Origin: Camellia lanceoleosa | Taxonomy: Eukaryota; Streptophyta; Magnoliopsida; Ericales; Theaceae | Reading direction: 5' to 3' | Length of the DNA stretch: 64,000 nucleotides | NCBI GenBank assembly: GCA_025200525.1 | Contig: CM045758.1 | Span: forward strand, 1,612,001 to 1,676,000 | Part shown: one piece after another, positions 58,120-64,000 of the stretch | How the letters are laid out: every line of letters begins with the position of its first letter | Position numbering within the stretch: the first letter of the stretch is position 1 | Program-made: the position numbers and the translations under genes | Notes under the pieces: model-generated | Databases searched by the model: none | The model's input: the letters and a program-made list of their open reading frames with translations, nothing else | Told to the model about the DNA's origin: nothing

Positions 58120-59418
58120 ATCCCTAATTTCTTTTTCTCTCGCAAATGCAATGGTTCTTCTCTACGGATCTCGTTGATTGCTTCTGATCTCGGGAACAAT
58201 TTCATCCCCGAGGAGTCTCATAGCATCTCTCTCCAGGGCTGGATCACTCTGTTGCCGCCTCATCTCTCCTCGATTCTTCGATTTCCTGGTGACTCTCCGG
58301 TAGCGATTTCGATCAAGTACCATATATATATGTATATACATACATGTATGTATCTATACAATCGATTTGATATTTTAGCCCTCGGTTTCGTACATAGTTT
58401 TGTATACATGTATAGATTCATGTGTTTGTTCAATCAATCTATTTTAGTGAGGTGTTTATAGTAATCGTCAACAATTAAGCATTTTTCGTTTTTAGGGTTC
58501 ATAGTATAAGAAAATCTCTGAATCGTGCATTTTTTTATCTTATCACATCATTATCAGCATTTTGTTATCATACATTGTTTGGTGATCTTTTTACAGTGAA
58601 TGTTGTTGTTATTAGAAGCAATCGTAATTTGTATTAGTTGATTAGTTTTCGTAATTTTTTAACAGGGTGATGATATTTCATAGATCCTTGAAGGTGCATT
58701 TGATTTCTTTTGTATGTTGTAGGTCTGTTTTAGAATCATATGTTGCAAAAATGAGATAAATTTATATAACACTAACAAATGAAAAGAGTGGGTTTGAGAT
58801 GTGGAGCATAAAGTTTATTTTTTTAGCGATGGACCACGAATATCTGAGAAGAACATCTTTTGAATATAAGATTCAAACAAGGCATATATAGTCGGTGATA
58901 CTCCACTAATTATTTTTTTAGGGTATCACTTATTTATAATTTTTGCTTTATTTAATATTTTTATTGTAGAAAATTTGATATAGATGCATTTGTGGATATG
59001 AATCATGTAAGAATTTGTAATTCTAGTTAGATTTTCCATAGAAAAGAAGTAGAGGATAGTACTACATGGTTTGGGTATTTGTGTAAGGAAGTAGGAAGTA
59101 GCTTTTTAAGTTGACATTTGTATTCGAAAAAGCTATGTATGAAGAATTCGTAGAATCTCTATATTGATGCTTAATCTGATGTTTCTTTTGCTTTGATGAT
59201 ATGGTCTGATCTAATCCTGATTTGTTTGATTGATTATATTTGTGTTATTTGGAAATGTAGATGCCAATTCAATTGATTGCATTGTTAAATTTATTTTGGT
59301 TTGCTTGTTTTATTAGAGTCGAAAATTCTAGCATCATATTTCTTATTTTTAGTAAATCCTATTTTTTAAGCTTTTACCCTTTTTTTTTTCCCTCTTTCTT
59401 CTTTAGTTCTTTTGCAAC

Positions 59419-60310
59419 ATGGATGGGAGTTGCATGCAACTTCATAATAGAAGGTCACATTAGTACATTGATGGGGTGAGGGAATTTATCTTGTTTGCTC
59501 ATGATCATATGAAACCAAGGGCAGATAAGATTTGGTGTCCATGTTATAGACGCAACAACCATATTCAAAAAACTATGGAGGAAGTTGAAATTCATTTGTA
59601 TGCATATGGGGTGGTCACAAGTTACACTAGGTAGGTGTATCATAGGGAAGGTTTTGAGTTGAATGACAATGATAACTCACAAAATGAAAATGACAAATAT
59701 CTCGACAATGTGATAGAGAAGTCAAATAACCCCAATACTGAGGTGCGAGAAGTTATTCATGACATACGAAGTGGAACAACCATATTTGGTTATGTGGGAG
59801 AAGCATCTAGTAGTTGTATTTACTTTGTAGTTGTGGTGGAGAAACAAATAAATTTGCAAGATTAATGAGGGATGTAGAGCAAGATTTGTATCCGGATTGC
59901 CAACGATTCTCCAAATTATCATTCATGGTTAAGTTGCTACATTTAAAGATATTTAATAGATGCAGCAACAAATCACTCATGATGTTGCTGGAATTATTGA
60001 ACGAGGCACTTCCTATTGGTGAAACACTTCCATGCTCTTACAATGAGGCTAAACAAATAATGCAAGATTTGTGCCTCAACTATATCAAAAAATACATGTA
60101 TGCAAGAACGATTGTGTACTTTTTTGGAAGGTGTATGAAAATAAAGATGAGTGTCCTACTTGCAAAGCGCCAAAGGTTCTGCGATACTTTCCTTTAAAAC
60201 CAAGGCTACAAAGGCTATTCATATCAAGGAAGATGGCTACTGATATGAAGTGGCACAAAGATAAACGTGTAGGTAGATATAACTTCAATTACAATCTATT
60301 CATTGAATAG
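59419..60310 (+). pseudogene. Truncated CACTA transposase (Transpos_assoc and TNP2 N-terminal part)
   Basis: From ATG 59419 (MDGSCMQLHNRRSH) the frame gives the transposase-associated domain: YIDGVREFILFAHDHM, KIWCPCYRR, MEEVEIHLYAYGVVTSYTR. It is interrupted by TAG 59461-59463 and TAG 59632-59634. After a shift near 59815, the start of the TNP2-type transposase appears: YPDCQRFSKLSFMVKLLHLK, LLELLNEALPIGETLPCSYN. A second shift near 60080 leads to HVCKNDCVLFWKVYENKDEC and LRYFPLKPRLQRLF, MATDMKWHKDKRVG, ending at TAG 60308-60310. The catalytic remainder is missing, so the element must have moved, if at all, with outside help. Confidence 0.9.
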
Positions 60311-60649
60311 TTGAAAGCTACTAACATTGCTTATGACACTAACCTTATAAATTGGAAATGATACTTTTGAAATCTCTGTCAGTTTATGATATACAATCAA
60401 GATATTACATACTAATGAATCATAGCATGGTATTTGTTTGTTATTGAAATATCTTTTGATTAAGCCTCTTTGAATGTGATGAGCATTTTTTTTTTTTTTT
60501 GTAATTGAATTTTAATTTGGAGATGAACACATGGTTTGGTGATGTGTTTGATATTTTCTGTTTGGTTATTGAGAAATCAAGAAAGGAATATAAGTTGATG
60601 TTCGAACTAGTATTTTTAGAGTAATTGTTACAAAATCAAAAAGCCAAAT

Positions 60650-60980
60650 AAATAATTAAATAATTATCAAACTTTTAGAAACCAATTTTACTTGTCTCAA
60701 AAAAATTATAACCTTTACACACCACTTTCATTTGTCCCAAAAAGTAAAACTTTTAGAGACCACTTTCATTTGTCCCAAAACTAAAACTTTTAAAGACCAA
60801 TTTCTGTTGTCTCAAAAATCAATTTTTTGTCTCCATAACTACTTCATTTGCTCTGGACTGTAATTAGACTTTTAGAGACAAATTTTGATTGTTTCAAAAT
60901 CAAAACTTTTTGCAACCACATATTTTTGTCTCTAAAAGTCTATTTATAATGACAAATGCAAAATTTTGTCTCTAAAAGTC
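60650..60980. repeat. CACTA subterminal repeats
   Basis: There are at least five variants of AACTTTTAGAGACCA followed by TTTCATTTGTCCC or TTTCTGTTGTCTC, with some inverted copies (TTTTGTCTCTAAAAGTC at about 60926 and 60965). Subterminal repeats are where CACTA transposase-related proteins bind. Confidence 0.8.
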
Positions 60981-61121
60981 ATTTTTTGACTTTTCCGGAT
61001 AGGCCATTTGGGACAACTTCGCGACAGGAAAAATTAGTTGGCTAAAGTTTTTTCCAACAAATATTACACTTTTAGGGACGGAATAAATTTGTTCCTAAAA
61101 AGCTGATTTCTTGCAGTGACT

Positions 61122-62154
61122 CTTTTTTTTCTTTATTTATTTTCAAGGTAAAATTTTACAAATTTTTATAAAACCCGTTAAAATCTTGTGAATTATTTCT
61201 CTATACCAAATCGACAAAACCAAATAGTAGTATGTGGTGTATTTGAGTTTATTAACCAACAAAACCAAATGGTTGAATGCTTTGGTTCAATATTAAGTTT
61301 TTTCTCTATTTGACCAAACTGAACCGCTTATGCCTTAATTCAAAGTTTAGATTTCAGATAGAATTAATTCAAATATATTAAGGTGATCTTGAAAAGCCAA
61401 AGATGTTATATTTTGTGAGTTGGAAATTTTCTTTCATTCTCAAGATTCATGTAATTTTTTCAATATATTTAGAACCTCTAGCTTCACTTATTTTTTTTTA
61501 AAGGTATACCATATCTATATTTTATATCTATGTATACACTATGTAAAAGGGGATTTTTAAGGAGAAGTATTCTCATAGCTCTAATGTCTCAAATTAAAAT
61601 TCTTAAATTTTTATTTTAAATAATAATAAAATAAATCTATTCGCTAGCTCTCATTTAAGCATTAAAGAAAACTCAATATTCCTTGATTTATGGCTTTTAG
61701 AAAAGTAATTTAATCTATTTCAAAATTCAAATTTGAGAGCTAATAAATATGACAAGTAATCTATTAATTTAAATTTAAAGTTAGCACAATATGAATTTAA
61801 AATTATAATGATCTATGTTATTATTTATGATTTTTATAATGAACTAGATTTTAAAAAATAATAATAATAAACAAACAATAAGATAAGTGTGTCAACTCTA
61901 GAAAAAATTTATATCAAAACTTCAAATTCACATCAAGTATGCATATTTGATTATTAAAATTGTTAAAATTAATGATTTTATCGATAATAAAAAAATTCAT
62001 TATATTTTAAAATAGAATATATGTATTTGTTTATTGGTGTAGAAAAAAAAATTCTTCATTTTTTTTTAAAATCTTATTAGTTTGCCCATCAACCAATAAA
62101 ATTTATAATTTATAATTGCCAACTCTATCACATAATTTATGGTTTGTATTGTGA
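61122..62154. other. A+T-rich spacer
   Basis: No gene, and no repeat with defined ends seen. Confidence 0.6.
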
Positions 62155-62163
62155 TTTATTTAT

Positions 62164-62500
62164 GGATAAATTACACTTTGTCCTTTTTATGTTTGGCCAT
62201 TTTCTTACTTTGGCCCTTCATATTTTAATTTTTTTTAATTTACTCCAAAAGCTAATTTATATCTAAAATTAGACAAAAAATGACACATTAACAATCACGT
62301 GACATAAGAAAATTTTATTACTCAAACCCTAATCTCTATATTATAATATATTTTTTTATGTCATGTGGTAGTTAACGTGGTAGTTAGGAGTAAATTGGAA
62401 AAAGAAAACCTTGAAACATAAAAGGTCAAAATGGGAAAAAATAAATTTCAACTGCTACAATAAAAAAAATGACAAAACATAAAGGGACAAAGTGTTACCC
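62164..62500. mobile_element. 337-bp MITE with 9-bp TSD TTTATTTAT
   Basis: The left end GGATAAATTACACTTTGTCC is mirrored by the right end (reversed: GGGTAACACTTTGTCCC), with the inverted match continuing through TTTATGTTT. TTTATTTAT occurs at 62155-62163 and 62501-62509. A 9-bp duplication points to a Mutator-like MITE, though the site is low complexity. Confidence 0.85.
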
Positions 62501-62512
62501 TTTATTTATTTA

Positions 62513-62971
62513 GAGCATTGCTATTAACCGCTACCTTTATTCTTTGTACCCCCACCACCTTCATTTTTTTTTAATTCCAGTTTTGTCCGATTCTAAAATT
62601 CCACTTCTACTCTCATTTCTAATATGCTAATCCTAATTTTCCAAACTCTAACTCTAACCCTAATTACCTCCAGCAATACCATCATCTCCGACAACTCCTC
62701 ATCGCCACAACCACCATCATCTCCAACCACCCCTCACTTTTGCAACCACCACTCCCTTCGTCGCAATCAGACACTACCGCCACCGTTAAGCACCTCTAGC
62801 CCTACTACAGATCTGAATTAGAGAAGAGAGATCAACCCATTCAGTACTGTGCTATTGAACTAAAAGGATTCGTTCAGCATTGTGTTGCCAAATATTCAGG
62901 ATTTGTTTAGCACCATGTTGTCGAACCCACTCCACCATCGTGACCTTCCCATCTATTAGGAGAGTGAGCGA

Positions 62972-63014
<43 letters not shown>

Positions 63015-63352
63015 AAATCTAAGGTTTTCAGAAGAAAATAAAAAGAAAAGAGAGAAGAGAGAGAAGGAGAAGGGCAAGACATACGACCATGAAATCACTC
63101 GCCATAGCTTGTGATAGAGTTTTAATGGTGGGCATTGTTGATGGGTGTTTCCTCTTGCTCTGTTTCTTACTCATACTTGATTGGAATGCAAGAAAACAAA
63201 GAAAGAACACAGAGTTGGGGTTTGGGGTTAGGGGTATAGTTGGTATTAAAGTGGGGATTCAAAGAGAAAATGAAAGGTTTCATTTTGCTGAGTGGGGCGT
63301 TCAAAAAAATGGGTGGGTCAAAGTAATTAGGTGGGGGCAAATAGTAGCTCTC
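62513..63352. mobile_element. Non-autonomous TIR transposon, copy 2 (opposite orientation to copy 1)
   Basis: The left end (GAGCATTGCTATTAACCGCT) resembles the reverse complement of the right end (GAGCTACTATTTGCCCCCACC) and the termini of the element at 4856-5840. TTTATTTA flanks both sides (62505-62512 and 63353-63360). Subterminal blocks (AATTCCAGTTTTGTCCG, CATTTTGCTGAGTGGGG, GGTATAGTTGGTATTAAAG) are shared with copy 1 in reverse. The interior differs and has a (GA)n tract at about 62974-63011. No transposase. Confidence 0.75.
62974..63011. repeat. (GA)n microsatellite
   Basis: A pure GA run inside the transposon at 62513-63352. Confidence 0.95.
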
Positions 63353-63360
63353 TTTATTTA

Positions 63361-64000
63361 TACCTGTAAAATAGAAAAATCCAATATCTATCTATACCTA
63401 TTTCACTATATGTAATTAATCTATGTCTCTATTTTTTTTCTCCGTTAGCCATCATCACTATTTGTAACTAATCAAACTATATTGAGGTGATGCTAATTTT
63501 TTAACAAAAATATAAAATAGATGAATCAATAGACAATATAGAAAGATTGGAAATGAAAGAACAGTGAGTAAAGTGGAAATTAGAATGGGCAAGATTCAGA
63601 CACGAATTTATGAAATTTGCATTATTATTTTATAGGTTTGAAACAAATTTCACACACGAATTTTATCCATTGTTATCTATTTCATGCTTTCTGTATTTTT
63701 ATTTTTAACCTCTCTCATTTTCGTTTTACTCATAATACATGATATTGTTTGCAAAAATATACACAAACAAATTCAATAAATAAAAAAAGAAAAAAAATAC
63801 AACCATATTTCACATGAAGAAAGCAAAGATATTTTTAAAAAATTAAAAACAAATCTACAATTTGTTATTTGAGTTTACAATTTTTTTAATTTTTATATTT
63901 TAAAAAAAATAAAAAATACACATAACAACTCAATTTATTTATTTTGAGGTTTTTAGTTTAAGGTTCCTGATATTAAAATTTTATAAGATCAAAGACATGC
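63361..64000. other. A+T-rich spacer to window end
   Basis: Nothing beyond low-complexity A+T sequence is recognisable. Confidence 0.6.

Larger units (their letters stand above)
57791..61118 (+). mobile_element. CACTA (En/Spm) transposon, 3.3 kb, TSD ACT
   Basis: The left end is CACTATAAGAAAT. The right end, reversed, is CACTGCAAGAAAT. Both are flanked by ACT (57788-57790 and 61119-61121), the 3-bp duplication expected of CACTA elements. Subterminal repeats of the form CTTTTAGAGACCA..TTTGTC are dense at 60650-60980 and match the left subterminal TTTTAAAGACAAATTTTTAG. It holds a decayed transposase (59419-60310) preceded by a (CT)n leader and what looks like a long 5' intron. Confidence 0.93.

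Overview
This window is plant nuclear DNA, most likely from a eudicot, and almost all of it is transposable-element sequence. The plant assignment rests on a receptor-like kinase pseudogene of the S-domain/SD2-5 type, Tat/Ogre-lineage Ty3-gypsy elements, a CACTA (En/Spm) element, MITEs with target-site duplications, and GT-AG introns. I see no intact conventional host gene, no rRNA or tRNA gene, and no CRISPR array.

Layout. 1-7435 is A+T-rich flank with two decayed kinase fragments (1-983 and about 3781-4003), a 0.98-kb terminal-inverted-repeat element (4856-5840) and a 255-bp MITE (6069-6323). 7436-56829 is one large Tat-type Ty3-gypsy element on the + strand, with 748/741-bp LTRs. It is split by two later, nested LTR elements, both on the minus strand. 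Insert 1 is 12648-28277 with LTRs of about 4.2 kb. Insert 2 is 29187-47720 with LTRs of about 3.7 kb and a perfect CTAAC duplication. 56830-64000 is flank carrying a 3.3-kb CACTA element (57791-61118, TSD ACT), a 337-bp MITE (62164-62500, 9-bp TSD) and a relative of the 4856-5840 element in opposite orientation (62513-63352).

The outer element has gag (8218-10676), protease (about 11640-12000), reverse transcriptase (28278-29186), RNase H plus a second, archaeal-type RNase H (47726-48600) and integrase (48602-50068). Downstream, on the opposite strand, it carries a spliced plant-mobile-domain (PMD) gene (50256-53653) and an intact 381-codon ORF of unknown function (54752-55897). Both inserts are gag-only, pol-less elements of the Ogre/Tat type. 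Insert 1 has an Arg-tRNA-type primer site. Both have hypervariable tandem repeats between the coding region and the 3' LTR. Insert 2 also carries an antisense, multi-exon, G+C-rich PMD gene (36062-39235) with what looks like its own promoter.

Most notable signals: (1) antisense PMD genes in two separate Tat-lineage elements; (2) a 14-bp dyad, GTGCCGACCGGCAC, repeated at 20-bp spacing both in the LTR promoter of insert 2 and directly upstream of its antisense PMD gene; (3) long perfect stem-loops in the transcribed LTR leaders, one with a compensatory change between families; (4) premature stops in the pol, PMD and insert-1 gag frames that are all TAG or TAA, nearly all at glutamine codons, consistent with C-to-T decay; (5) an intact antisense ORF in an otherwise dead element.
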